From positions 1 through 56,199 of the forward strand of contig NZ_QYBB01000029.1 in the NCBI RefSeq assembly GCF_004137685.1: 56,199 nucleotides of DNA. The letters run 5' to 3'. A program made the translations under genes and the position numbers. The notes under the pieces are model-generated. The model was not told the DNA's origin. It ran no database searches and saw only the letters and a program-made list of their open reading frames with translations. Shown here piece after piece: positions 9,120 to 16,640 of the stretch. Numbering within the stretch: position 1 is the first letter of the stretch; the number at the start of each line of letters is the position of its first letter. This DNA comes from Lichenibacterium minor. Lineage in GTDB: Bacteria; Pseudomonadota; Alphaproteobacteria; Rhizobiales; Beijerinckiaceae.

Positions 9120-9182
9120 ATGTCGCGGCGACAACATCAGCTTGACGCGATCATGTCGCCGCGACATATATTGTCGCTGTGA
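9120..9182 (+). CDS. Possible 20-residue leader peptide
   Basis: A perfect AGGAGG at 9108-9113 sits six bases before an ATG that opens a 20-codon frame (MSRRQHQLDAIMSPRHILSL). The frame ends 15 bases before the RHH start. Boxes 2 and 3 lie wholly inside this frame, and its stop codon falls inside box 4. If the promoter at 9142 is the main one, this frame would not be transcribed, so it may be chance. No homologue is recognised. Confidence 0.25.
   Translation: MSRRQHQLDAIMSPRHILSL
9142..9172 (+). promoter_or_regulatory. Candidate promoter for the single-RHH/excisionase-like operon
   Basis: TTGACG at 9142-9147 is followed after 17 bases by CATATA (9165-9170), or after 19 bases by TATATT (9167-9172). 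Operator box 3 occupies the spacer and box 4 starts at the -10, so an RHH protein bound there would block polymerase. It points to the ATG at 9198. Confidence 0.5.
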
Positions 9183-9197
9183 CACACAGAGGTGGCG

Positions 9198-9377
9198 ATG
9201 TCGAGCGTTAAGCCGAGTGACGGACTGCCCCGCCTGATGGTCCGGTTTCCGCCTGACATCAAAGGGTGGTTGAGGCAGCAGGCTGTCCACAATGGATCGA
9301 GCCAAACCAGCGAGGTCGTCCGCTCGGTGCGCGAGCGCATGGAGCGGCAGCGGGCGCCGCAGACGATGGAGGGCTGA
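9198..9377 (+). CDS. Small ribbon-helix-helix DNA-binding protein
   Basis: 59 residues from the ATG at 9198, which has AGAGGTGG just upstream; an in-frame GTG six bases earlier is less likely. The Arc-like unit is LPRLMVRFPPDIKGWLRQQAVHNGSSQTSEVVRSVRERMERQ, a short basic strand and two helices with an NGSS turn. It resembles the units of the divergent 8639-9082 protein. The next gene starts two bases after its stop, so the two are translated together. Likely a regulator of island excision or gene expression. Confidence 0.82.
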   Translation: MSSVKPSDGLPRLMVRFPPDIKGWLRQQAVHNGSSQTSEVVRSVRERMERQRAPQTMEG

Positions 9378-9379
9378 CC

Positions 9380-9616
9380 ATGTCGCTCAAGCTCCTCGAC
9401 AAGCCTCGCCTGCGTCGCGGCGAGGCGTCCAGCTACCTCGAACAGAAGCACGGGGTCACGGTGGCCGTGGCGACGCTGGCGAAATACGCCACGGTCGGCG
9501 GCGGTCCGGCGTTCAACCTGTTCGGCCGCTTTCCAATGTATGAGCCCGCCACGCTGGACGCCTGGGCAAAGGAAAGGCTCGGCAGGGCCAGGACCAGTAC
9601 GAGCGATATCGGGTAA
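9380..9616 (+). CDS. Excisionase/AlpA-like helix-turn-helix protein
   Basis: 78 residues, starting two bases after the RHH stop. The sequence RRGEASSYLEQKHGVTVAVATLAKYATVGGGPAFNLFGRFPMYEPATLDAWAKERLG has the winged-helix layout of MerR/AlpA/Xis-like proteins: helix, turn, recognition helix, a GPAF-R-Y wing, and a final helix after P-TLDAW. Such proteins next to P4-type integrases usually direct excision or activate the integrase. Here it lies one module away from the integrase, behind RHH control. Function is inferred from fold and position. Confidence 0.7.
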   Translation: MSLKLLDKPRLRRGEASSYLEQKHGVTVAVATLAKYATVGGGPAFNLFGRFPMYEPATLDAWAKERLGRARTSTSDIG

Positions 9617-9630
9617 GCGACACGCTCCAA

Positions 9631-10746
9631 TTAGCGAGTTGGCAACTTGCCCATGAAGCTCGCCAGCGCTGCTCCCCATACCTCTGGGTGTCCCAGTGTC
9701 TGATGGCCAAACGTGTCCGGTCCCGCCGGGATCAGCGTAGCCGTCCCTGACTTCACATGCTCCATGGCGGCTTCGGTCAGGCCAAGCTCGGCTGGGTTAA
9801 GCAGATCGTCGCCGAAGTTGATGGCGAGCAGGGGCTTTGCGATGCGGTCGAGTGAGCCTGAGGGGTCGAAGTCGCGCGAGGACTGGAATGAGTAGAGGTA
9901 GTCGTCAGCGTCGATTTTGTCGCCGGCGGCGACCAGCTTGCCGTCCAGTGAAAGCGCAGTTTCCCGCGTGGGCGCTTGGGCCTGCAGGTGGCGGGCATCG
10001 TTGGTCATGATGGTAAAGAGCGGCAGCATGGACCGCCACTCATGTGGTTCGATCGTGTAGTCGCCTCCTTTGAAATCGGGATCCGCCGTGATGGCGTCAA
10101 TTACCATGTCGCGCCACATCATGTTGCGGCCTACGACCGGCGCCGGTGTGGCCGCGATCGCCACGGTGCCATCCATCATGTCGGGATGGCGCTCTGCCCA
10201 CAGCCAAGCCTGCATCCCGCCCATGGACGTTCCAAGGATGAGATCGAGGTGGTGGATGCCAAGCCCATCCTCGATCAACACGCGCTGTGCCTCGACTTGG
10301 TCGCCATAGCCGTAGTGCGGGAAGCGCGCCTTCAGCCCGTCGCTGGGCTTCGACGAACCGCCTGCGCCGATGCCGTCCGGCATAACAACATAGAATCGCG
10401 TCGTGTCGAGCGGCTTGCCCGGCGCGAACAGCTCCTTCGTGTCGGCCGGCGCCAGAAATTGCCGACCCGTACCCGTCGTGCCGTGAAGCAACAGGACCGC
10501 GTTGGTGACGGCGCCAGAGACGTCCCGTTTCGGTGTGCCCAGAGTCTCATAGTGCAGGCGAAGCTCCGGCAGGCTGGTCCCGTCGTCGAAGCGGAATTCT
10601 CGGGCCACATAGTCGCCGTCCGCAGCCACAGGCTGTGGCTCGGCGGCGTGGGCGACAGAGGTGAGCGGAGCCAGCAGGGACAGAGTGCCGAGGATGGCGG
10701 CAGCACGCGCTATGCGAGGTAGGACCCGCGGCCTTCTCTCAACCAT
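9631..10746 (-). CDS. Exported alpha/beta hydrolase of the homoserine acetyltransferase (MetX)-like family
   Basis: 371 residues from the ATG at 10746, which has GGAGGTG upstream. A signal peptide is clear (basic start, hydrophobic AAAILGTLSLLAPLTSVAHA, cleavage after AHA), so the protein acts outside the cytoplasm. The fold is alpha/beta hydrolase: oxyanion-side HGTTGTGRQF, nucleophile elbow GTSMGG with S174, acid in FGDDLLNP, His in DTFGHQTLGH. MetX enzymes have the same order but are cytosolic; export makes methionine synthesis unlikely and suggests an esterase or a scavenging role. It converges with the 9380 gene. Confidence 0.85.
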   Translation of the reverse strand: MVERRPRVLPRIARAAAILGTLSLLAPLTSVAHAAEPQPVAADGDYVAREFRFDDGTSLPELRLHYETLGTPKRDVSGAVTNAVLLLHGTTGTGRQFLAPADTKELFAPGKPLDTTRFYVVMPDGIGAGGSSKPSDGLKARFPHYGYGDQVEAQRVLIEDGLGIHHLDLILGTSMGGMQAWLWAERHPDMMDGTVAIAATPAPVVGRNMMWRDMVIDAITADPDFKGGDYTIEPHEWRSMLPLFTIMTNDARHLQAQAPTRETALSLDGKLVAAGDKIDADDYLYSFQSSRDFDPSGSLDRIAKPLLAINFGDDLLNPAELGLTEAAMEHVKSGTATLIPAGPDTFGHQTLGHPEVWGAALASFMGKLPTR

Positions 10747-10870
10747 GTGCGACACCTCCAATGACTCAGCTCGTGACGGCCGACAATCACAGGCATAGTC
10801 AACACAATCGACAAGGTGCATGCAAGCTCACCACGCCGATATGTCCTAGCCCGCTCAGACGGCCACTGCC

Positions 10871-11056
10871 TCACGAGTCCATCGTGAAAGGCGGCATGAT
10901 CCCACTGTCCATCTGCTCTTCGCTCTCGGCCACGTCGGCCGTCTTCGCATCGGCGACTGCTTTGGCGCAGGCCTCCATCGGGCCGGGAGCCTCTATGGTC
11001 TCGTCGTAAAGCTTATGGCCTGCCTCGTCTGCGATCGTGACCTGAAACTTGGGCAT
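10871..11056 (-). CDS. Small hypothetical protein, 61 aa
   Basis: Begins MPKFQVTIADEAGHKLYDETIEAPGPMEACAKAVADAK from an ATG with GGAGG upstream. A beta hairpin followed by an Ala-rich helix and an acidic tail (ESEEQMDSG) is expected. Cytosolic, with no signal peptide. Family not recognised. It lies between the exported hydrolase and the solute-binding protein on the same strand, with gaps of 124 and 190 bases, so an operon is uncertain. Confidence 0.55.
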   Translation of the reverse strand: MPKFQVTIADEAGHKLYDETIEAPGPMEACAKAVADAKTADVAESEEQMDSGIMPPFTMDS

Positions 11057-11246
11057 AGCGGGATCCTCCACGCCGCCAACGCGCGGGAAGTGTCCCCGTT
11101 CAGCCGAATAAGATCGCGCGCTGTGACGATAGCTGTCGCCCTGACCTGAGCCGCAGGGGCCGACGTTCAGCCGATCGGGCGCATCGACGTGCTCGGTCGA
11201 CGCGCTGAGGCAGAAACGTGCGGCGCTCCGAGCCGCGGCCCATCGC

Positions 11247-12044
11247 TCAGGGATCCACGGCTTCGTGCGACAAGCCGAGCGCGTCGAAGGCTCGGCGTAC
11301 AGTGCCGTCCCGCTTGGCGCGGTCGAGGAAGGCCGTCGCGGCTGCGAGCGCTGCCGGGCGCCCCGGCGGGACGGCGATCGAGATCGATGTGCGCTGGAAA
11401 CCACCCGCCACGATGTGGCTGCCCGGCACCGTCGGAACGAGCTGGTCCAGGCTATCGCGGCTCAGCGCAAGCGCGTCGGCGCGCCCGTCGCGCAGCATCT
11501 CCACAGCCTCGTCGACGCTACGAATCGGCACCGGCTGCGTCGCGTGCAGGCTCCGCGCCGACGCCCGGATGGTTGTCGTGTTCGCGATCCCGACAACGCG
11601 GACGCCTGGCCGATCGACCTCGTTAAGCGTCGCGATCCGCGATGCCGCCGACACCAAGTAGGTGCTCTCGATCGTGTAGTAGCCCGGCCCGAAAGCCACG
11701 CGCGCACTGCGCGACGGGTCGACCGGCATAAAGGCCACGTCGACAGTGCCGGTCGCCACCGCATCGGTGCATTCACCGCTGTTGGGGTACATGGTGGTGG
11801 CGACCGGGACACCGAGTTCGGCCGCGAAGGCGGCGCCAAGATCGACCGTGACGCCCCGCGGCTTGCCCTCGGCGCCGACTGCAACGAAGAAGACGCCGGC
11901 CTGTGGTGCTCGCACGATCCCGACACGTAGCGTGCCCGTGGGCGCGGCCGCGCTGGCGGGGTCGGAAGCCGGAGTTGCGTCAGCGGGCGACACGACTGCG
12001 AACACGGGCAGCAGGAGCGAGGCGAGGCGAAGGACGCGCAGCAT
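11247..12044 (-). CDS. Orphan periplasmic solute-binding protein, family 3
   Basis: 265 residues with a signal peptide (MLRVLRLASLLLPVFAVVSPADA). The family 3 amino-acid-binding fold is shown by TLRVGIVRAPQAGVFF, GKPRGVTVDLGAAFAAELGV, GTVDVAFMPVDPSRSARVAFGPGYYTIESTYLV (the usual D-A-R-F-P-Y substrate region) and the returning lobe IRSVDEAVEMLRDGRADALALSRD. No permease or ATPase lies nearby, so it either uses a transporter coded elsewhere or acts as a sensor partner. The ligand is unknown. It is unusual cargo for an integrative island. Confidence 0.85.
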   Translation of the reverse strand: MLRVLRLASLLLPVFAVVSPADATPASDPASAAAPTGTLRVGIVRAPQAGVFFVAVGAEGKPRGVTVDLGAAFAAELGVPVATTMYPNSGECTDAVATGTVDVAFMPVDPSRSARVAFGPGYYTIESTYLVSAASRIATLNEVDRPGVRVVGIANTTTIRASARSLHATQPVPIRSVDEAVEMLRDGRADALALSRDSLDQLVPTVPGSHIVAGGFQRTSISIAVPPGRPAALAAATAFLDRAKRDGTVRRAFDALGLSHEAVDP

Positions 12045-12186
12045 AGGGTCACCTGGTGTTCGGACGGGTCGGCGGCGCCTACCCGGTTGCGGGATGCCAA
12101 TTTCAGCGACGTCGGCGCCTTCGCCAGTATGTGCGCCGATGCAGGAGGTGAATCGGCTCGTGGAGGGCCGGCTGTGACGCGCTGCG

Positions 12187-12405
12187 CTACGATTCGTTCA
12201 CGTCGTCGCGCATGCCCCTCAGGATGTCCCACGACGGCGAGGGCTTCGCACCCGCGCTGACGACTCCCGTCGCGCGCTGCCCATCAGCCAGGATACGGGC
12301 GGCGAGGCGCTTCACCTCCGGCAGCGTGAGTTGGGACAGGCTCGTGGCCTCCATCGCGTGCGCGGCGACGTCGGCCGCGGTCCAATCCGATCTCTGCTTC
12401 ACCAC
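12187..12405 (-). CDS. Small hypothetical protein, 72 aa
   Basis: Starts at a GTG (GTG GTG AAG) with a GGAG about 12 bases before it. The text VAAHAMEATSLSQLTLPEVKRLAARILADGQRA suggests two helices. No signal peptide and no recognised domain. It is divergent from the 12503 gene and points toward the solute-binding protein gene. Confidence 0.45.
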   Translation of the reverse strand: MVKQRSDWTAADVAAHAMEATSLSQLTLPEVKRLAARILADGQRATGVVSAGAKPSPSWDILRGMRDDVNES

Positions 12406-12502
12406 TACGACACCGCTCCGCTTGCCGATCTCCGCGATAGGCTAACTTCTGACGTGCGCGATCGTTTACCGGCCGTTGAGCAGCATGTCCGAGGGTGTGG
12501 AT

Positions 12503-12688
12503 ATGTCGCCCCAGATGCTCCCCATCGCCATTTCCGCCGAGGCCCTGCTTGACAAAGCCATGCGGTGCCGGCGCCTCGCCCGTCACTCGACGGACAGGCG
12601 TGTGGTCGAGACACTCACGGAATTGGCCAGCGAGTGCGAGGCCAGGGCCGCCGAGTTGCGGGCAGTCCTGAAAACGGCAGTGGCTTAG
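12503..12688 (+). CDS. Small helical hypothetical protein, 61 aa
   Basis: The ATG at 12503 is preferred over the in-frame ATG at 12485 because GAGGGTG precedes it. The protein is nearly all helix (AEALLDKAMRCRRLARHSTDRRVVETLTELASECEARAAELRAVL) with heptad-like spacing, as in small stand-alone coiled-coil proteins common in Methylobacterium-type genomes. No known function. Confidence 0.55.
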   Translation: MSPQMLPIAISAEALLDKAMRCRRLARHSTDRRVVETLTELASECEARAAELRAVLKTAVA

Positions 12689-12917
12689 GTTAGGGACCGT
12701 TTTCCAACTTCGCGGCCATGGCCTGGCATCTGGCGTGAGGGCGTACTGGCCGGGCACAGGGCCAACGCCGCCGGTGGCGTGAGGGGCAATTTGGAGGCCG
12801 GTCCGGCCGGACGGCGCAGGTAGCCACACGCGAATATCGACCCGTCGACCGAAAAACACTGTGCGCCGCGAGACACGATCACTGGGCTCGACCCACATCC
12901 CTCGCGGACATCGAGAG

Positions 12918-12951
12918 GCCCGGCGCTCTGAAGAGGTGCCGGGCTTTCGCC
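12918..12951 (+). terminator. Candidate intrinsic terminator
   Basis: A 7-bp stem GCCCGGC/GCCGGGC (12918-12924 and 12938-12944) with a 13-base loop is followed by TTTCGCCGTTT. It is placed about 230 bases after the 12503 gene and just before the small lipoprotein gene. The T run is short, so strength is uncertain. Confidence 0.45.
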
Positions 12952-12979
12952 GTTTCAGCCCCTGTGGCACGATCTCGCG

Positions 12980-13099
12980 ATGCGCGCCCTGGCCCTCTGC
13001 CTCCTCCTTCTCACCCTCTCCGCCTGTGCCGCGCCGGCCGGCGCGCCCTATCGCGTGATCGACGTCACGAACGCGCGTCCGGCTCCGCCCGCGCCTTGA
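12980..13099 (+). CDS. Tiny putative lipoprotein, 39 aa
   Basis: MRALALCLLLLTLSACAAP has a basic start, a hydrophobic core and a good lipobox LSAC with the lipidated Cys at 16. The mature part is only 24 residues and ends in a Pro-rich tail. No clear ribosome-binding site is seen. It may be an entericidin-like small lipoprotein. It converges with the zinc-ribbon gene whose end is two bases away. Confidence 0.45.
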   Translation: MRALALCLLLLTLSACAAPAGAPYRVIDVTNARPAPPAP

Positions 13100-13101
13100 A
13101 C

Positions 13102-13746
13102 CTACGTTCCCGGCATCCGGTACGGCACCACCGTGCCCGGCATCCTCGGCTTGCTGTCGATGCCGAAGCTCGCCGCACGCGCCTGCCGGACGTCGGGCCA
13201 CAGCGGTACGATGTGCATCTTCCGCCCGCCGCACAGGCTGCAGACGAGCCGCAGCGAGCGGCATAGCTCCAGGAAGCTCATGTCGTCCGGCGCCTCCAAG
13301 GGGTCGAGCGACAGGCGTGTGGTGTGGTGGCAGGTGACCCCCTGCCGCAGGCCGTGGCAGGTCACGAACAGGGCCGAGATGCCCTGCTGACGGAGCTGCG
13401 CGATCGTCGGCGCCGGCCCGTCGTAGCCCAGCCTCTTCCGGTTGGCCGGCTTCGGCGGGTCGAGGCGCGGTGCTCCGGCGCGAGCCGGCGCGTCGGCCGG
13501 CAGCGGCCCGGCCGGCGGGACGACGTAGCGGATCCCGCACCGCGCCTCGTACTGGCGCGGCTTCTGGTCGGGCTTCATCAGCGTGCAGTCGGCCGCCATG
13601 GTCTCCAGCAGCCGGCCAAGCGGCACTGCGGAGCCATAGCGCTCCGCCAGCCGCGCCAGGCGGTAGCGGCCCCGGCGGGGACAGAGCGAGCATTCGACCT
13701 CGACTACCACCCACGGCCAGTCGACGAGGTGCCGCGGCGCCGACAA
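13102..13746 (-). CDS. Hypothetical protein with two CxxC zinc-ribbon-like modules
   Basis: Up to 214 residues. The start is uncertain: a TTG at 13746, five bases after the upstream gene's stop, or a GTG at 13710. Module 1 (VECSLCPRRGRYRLARLAERYGSAVPL...DCTLM...YEARCGIRYV) resembles small island proteins with a CxxC and a GR/RY core. Module 2 has ALFVTCHGLRQGVTCHH and LRLVCSLCGGRKMHIVPLWPD, a second four-Cys/His set. The linker is Pro-rich. Zinc binding is inferred from the Cys pairs. It forms a likely operon with the 13751 gene. Confidence 0.65.
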   Translation of the reverse strand: MSAPRHLVDWPWVVVEVECSLCPRRGRYRLARLAERYGSAVPLGRLLETMAADCTLMKPDQKPRQYEARCGIRYVVPPAGPLPADAPARAGAPRLDPPKPANRKRLGYDGPAPTIAQLRQQGISALFVTCHGLRQGVTCHHTTRLSLDPLEAPDDMSFLELCRSLRLVCSLCGGRKMHIVPLWPDVRQARAASFGIDSKPRMPGTVVPYRMPGT

Positions 13747-13750
13747 GGCG

Positions 13751-13975
13751 TCAGAACGGCTCGTCGGGGCGGCTGTGGTCGACGACGAACTCCTCGGCCG
13801 ACAGCGGCGCCAGCCAGCCGTAGAGCTGGTCGGGGTAGGCCACGGCGATGCGCAGCCCGTCGTCGTCGTCGTCCTGGTAGGTGTCGACCACGCACCCGAC
13901 ATCGTCGGCGAAGGGCGCGAGCCGCTCGCGGAGCGGGCTGTCGGGCCGTAGGCGCACGGGGTCGCCGACTCGCAT
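13751..13975 (-). CDS. Small acidic hypothetical protein, 74 aa
   Basis: Starts at an ATG with a strong AAGGAGG. The layout is that of a small beta-barrel: MRVGDPVRLRPDSPL, then DDVGCVVDTYQDDDDDGLRIAVAYPDQLYGWLAPLSAEEFVV, as in KOW/SH3-type or YozE-like small proteins with the G-W and Y-D pattern. Acidic overall. Upstream partner of the double zinc-ribbon gene. Function unknown. Confidence 0.6.
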   Translation of the reverse strand: MRVGDPVRLRPDSPLRERLAPFADDVGCVVDTYQDDDDDGLRIAVAYPDQLYGWLAPLSAEEFVVDHSRPDEPF

Positions 13976-14036
13976 GGCGAGCCTCCTTCGCTGGGGTTCG
14001 GATGGTGGGCTGTGGTCGGTCGCGCAGGAGCGCGGG

Positions 14037-14594
14037 TCAGAACGTCCGGATGATGCCGGTGACGACGCCCCACACCTCGAAAGCCGAGGCCTCGGTGATG
14101 ACGATGTCGGGGAAGTCCGGGTTGGCGGCTTCCAGCACGATCCCGCCCGACTTCATCCGGTAGGTCTTGATGGTGAACTCGCCGCCGACGAGGCCGAGCA
14201 CGATGGAGCCGCTGACGGCCGAGCGGGCCCGGTCCACCACGGCGATGTCGCCCGGATAGAGGCCGCGGTCGCGCATGCTCTCGCCGGAGATCCGCACCGC
14301 GAAGGTGGCGGCGGGGTTCTTCACCAGCAGCTCGTTAAAGTCGAGCGGCCGGTCCATGTCGTCGTCGGCCGGGCTCGGGAAGCCGCACGCGGCCGAGGTC
14401 GACATCAGGGGCACGGCGGCCCCGCTCTGCGCCGACACGTCCAGGAAGGCGTTGATGTCGCCGGCGCGGAGGCTGCCGTCCTTCATCCGCTTGGCTATGG
14501 CGACGATGGGCAGCGGCAGCCGCACGACCTCGGACGGACCACCCGGGCGCCCAGCACCGGGCCGGCGCCCGCCCCGCTTCGATACCTCGTTCAT
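14037..14594 (-). CDS. UmuD-like S24 autoproteolytic protein, without a UmuC partner here
   Basis: 185 residues from the ATG at 14594. The self-cleavage site is visible at CGFPSPA (C70-G71), the same motif as in UmuD. The catalytic pair follows: S106 in SGESMRDRG and K143 in EFTIKTYRM. The N-terminus has an RGGRRPGAGRPGG basic arm instead of an HTH, so it is a UmuD-type rather than a repressor-type S24 protein. UmuD normally becomes a polymerase V subunit after RecA-stimulated cleavage. No umuC lies nearby. It is divergent from the AAA ATPase, across a 196-base region with two palindromes. Confidence 0.85.
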   Translation of the reverse strand: MNEVSKRGGRRPGAGRPGGPSEVVRLPLPIVAIAKRMKDGSLRAGDINAFLDVSAQSGAAVPLMSTSAACGFPSPADDDMDRPLDFNELLVKNPAATFAVRISGESMRDRGLYPGDIAVVDRARSAVSGSIVLGLVGGEFTIKTYRMKSGGIVLEAANPDFPDIVITEASAFEVWGVVTGIIRTF

Positions 14595-14608
14595 CGCCGG
14601 TCCCGTCT

Positions 14609-14667
14609 GATTTCGTAACGCAATCAAACCTGGAACGGCGGTGATTCGCAAGGGGTTCCGAAGGAAC
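14609..14667. promoter_or_regulatory. Two palindromes in the UmuD-like/ATPase divergent region
   Basis: GATTTCG-TAA-CGCAATC (14609-14625, one mismatch in the arms) lies 15 bases before the UmuD-like start. GTTCC-GAA-GGAAC (14655-14667, perfect) lies 30 bases further. Neither matches the alphaproteobacterial LexA box GTTC-N7-GTTC. Their location suggests control of one or both divergent genes. Confidence 0.45.
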
Positions 14668-14790
14668 GAAAAAAGCCTCTGCCCAGTCGGGCATCGCAAC
14701 CGGGAACGGCCGCAGCTCCGCGGCCCAGGCTTCCACATCGGCGTTGGCGCGCTATGCTGCGCGCCGTGCAACGATGGCGTGGAGCGCGGG

Positions 14791-15945
<1,155 letters not shown>

Positions 15946-16177
15946 GGGCGGGGTAGTTCCCGCTCGCGTCCCGAGGAGCGTCAGCCTCGCGCCAGATCCG
16001 GGCGGCACTGATGAGGGGCGGCGGGCCGGAGCGAACCCTCGAAAACCATCGTCGAAGCGGTGGCGCCCGATGTCCGCGAACCCATCCCGGAAACCGGCCG
16101 CGCCACCCGCAGGGGCGGCAGGCCCCCGGGATCCCCCATCACGGCCCGCGCGACGGGCCCATCCCGGTGTCCGATCC

Positions 16178-16540
16178 ATGACCGCCACCGTTTCGAACCA
16201 CGCCGATATCGCGCTGCGCGCCTATTTCATCTGGGACGGCGAGGGCCGTCCGCACGGCCGCCACCAGGACCATTGGTTCGCCGCCGAGGCGCTCGAAGCC
16301 CGCGCTCCGGAGGCAGTCGTGGCCGCGCCGGCGACGGCGGCCGTTGCCGCCAAGGCTCCCGCGAAGGCTCCCGCGGCCCGGAAAGCCGCGGCTCCGAAGA
16401 AGGCCGCCGCCCCGAAGGCGCCCGCCCCGGCCAAGGTGTCGGCCCCGAAGGCCCCCGCCGAAACCGTTGTGGCCGCCGCCGCCCTCGCCGCCCCGCGCGC
16501 CGCGCGCAGCACCGCCAAGGGCGCGCGCGGCGCGTACTGA
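16178..16540 (+). CDS. DUF2934 protein with an Ala/Lys/Pro-rich histone-like tail
   Basis: 120 residues from MTATVSNHADIALRAY. The short DUF2934 module (IALRAYFIWDGEGRPHGRHQDHWFAAEALEA, about 9-40) is followed by a long low-complexity tail of AAAPKKAAAPKAPA-type units like those in histone H1-like bacterial proteins. The tail is strongly basic and could contact DNA. DUF2934 proteins have no proven role. A strong terminator follows, so this is the last gene of its unit. Confidence 0.75.
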   Translation: MTATVSNHADIALRAYFIWDGEGRPHGRHQDHWFAAEALEARAPEAVVAAPATAAVAAKAPAKAPAARKAAAPKKAAAPKAPAPAKVSAPKAPAETVVAAAALAAPRAARSTAKGARGAY

Positions 16541-16580
16541 AATCGGGTCCGATTACAGCTTCAAAATTTCAATATCTCAA

Positions 16581-16610
16581 CGCCGCGGCTGGACCGCGGC
16601 GTTTTCCTTT
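16581..16610 (+). terminator. Intrinsic terminator after the DUF2934 gene
   Basis: A perfect 8-bp stem CGCCGCGG/CCGCGGCG with a 5-base loop is followed by TTTTCCTTT. It starts 40 bases after the DUF2934 stop. It also separates that gene from the convergent serine recombinase. Confidence 0.85.
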
Positions 16611-16640
16611 GTGGGGCGTGTTCACAGAGGGAGTGGCGGA

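Larger units (their letters stand above)
9096..9184. promoter_or_regulatory. Cluster of four palindromic operator boxes between divergent RHH genes
   Basis: Four copies of the 13-bp palindrome TGTCGC-N-GCGACA lie at 9096-9108, 9121-9133, 9154-9166 and 9172-9184. The first three are perfect; the last has one mismatch (TGTCGCTGTGACA). Start-to-start spacings are 25, 33 and 18 bases. Boxes 3 and 4 overlap a candidate -10. The neighbouring genes encode one double and one single RHH protein, a class that binds such short repeated boxes. Confidence 0.8.

Noticed and set aside
14633..14710. LexA (SOS) box for the UmuD-like gene
   Set aside because: Several GAAC/GTTC words occur but none at the 7-base spacing of the alphaproteobacterial LexA box.
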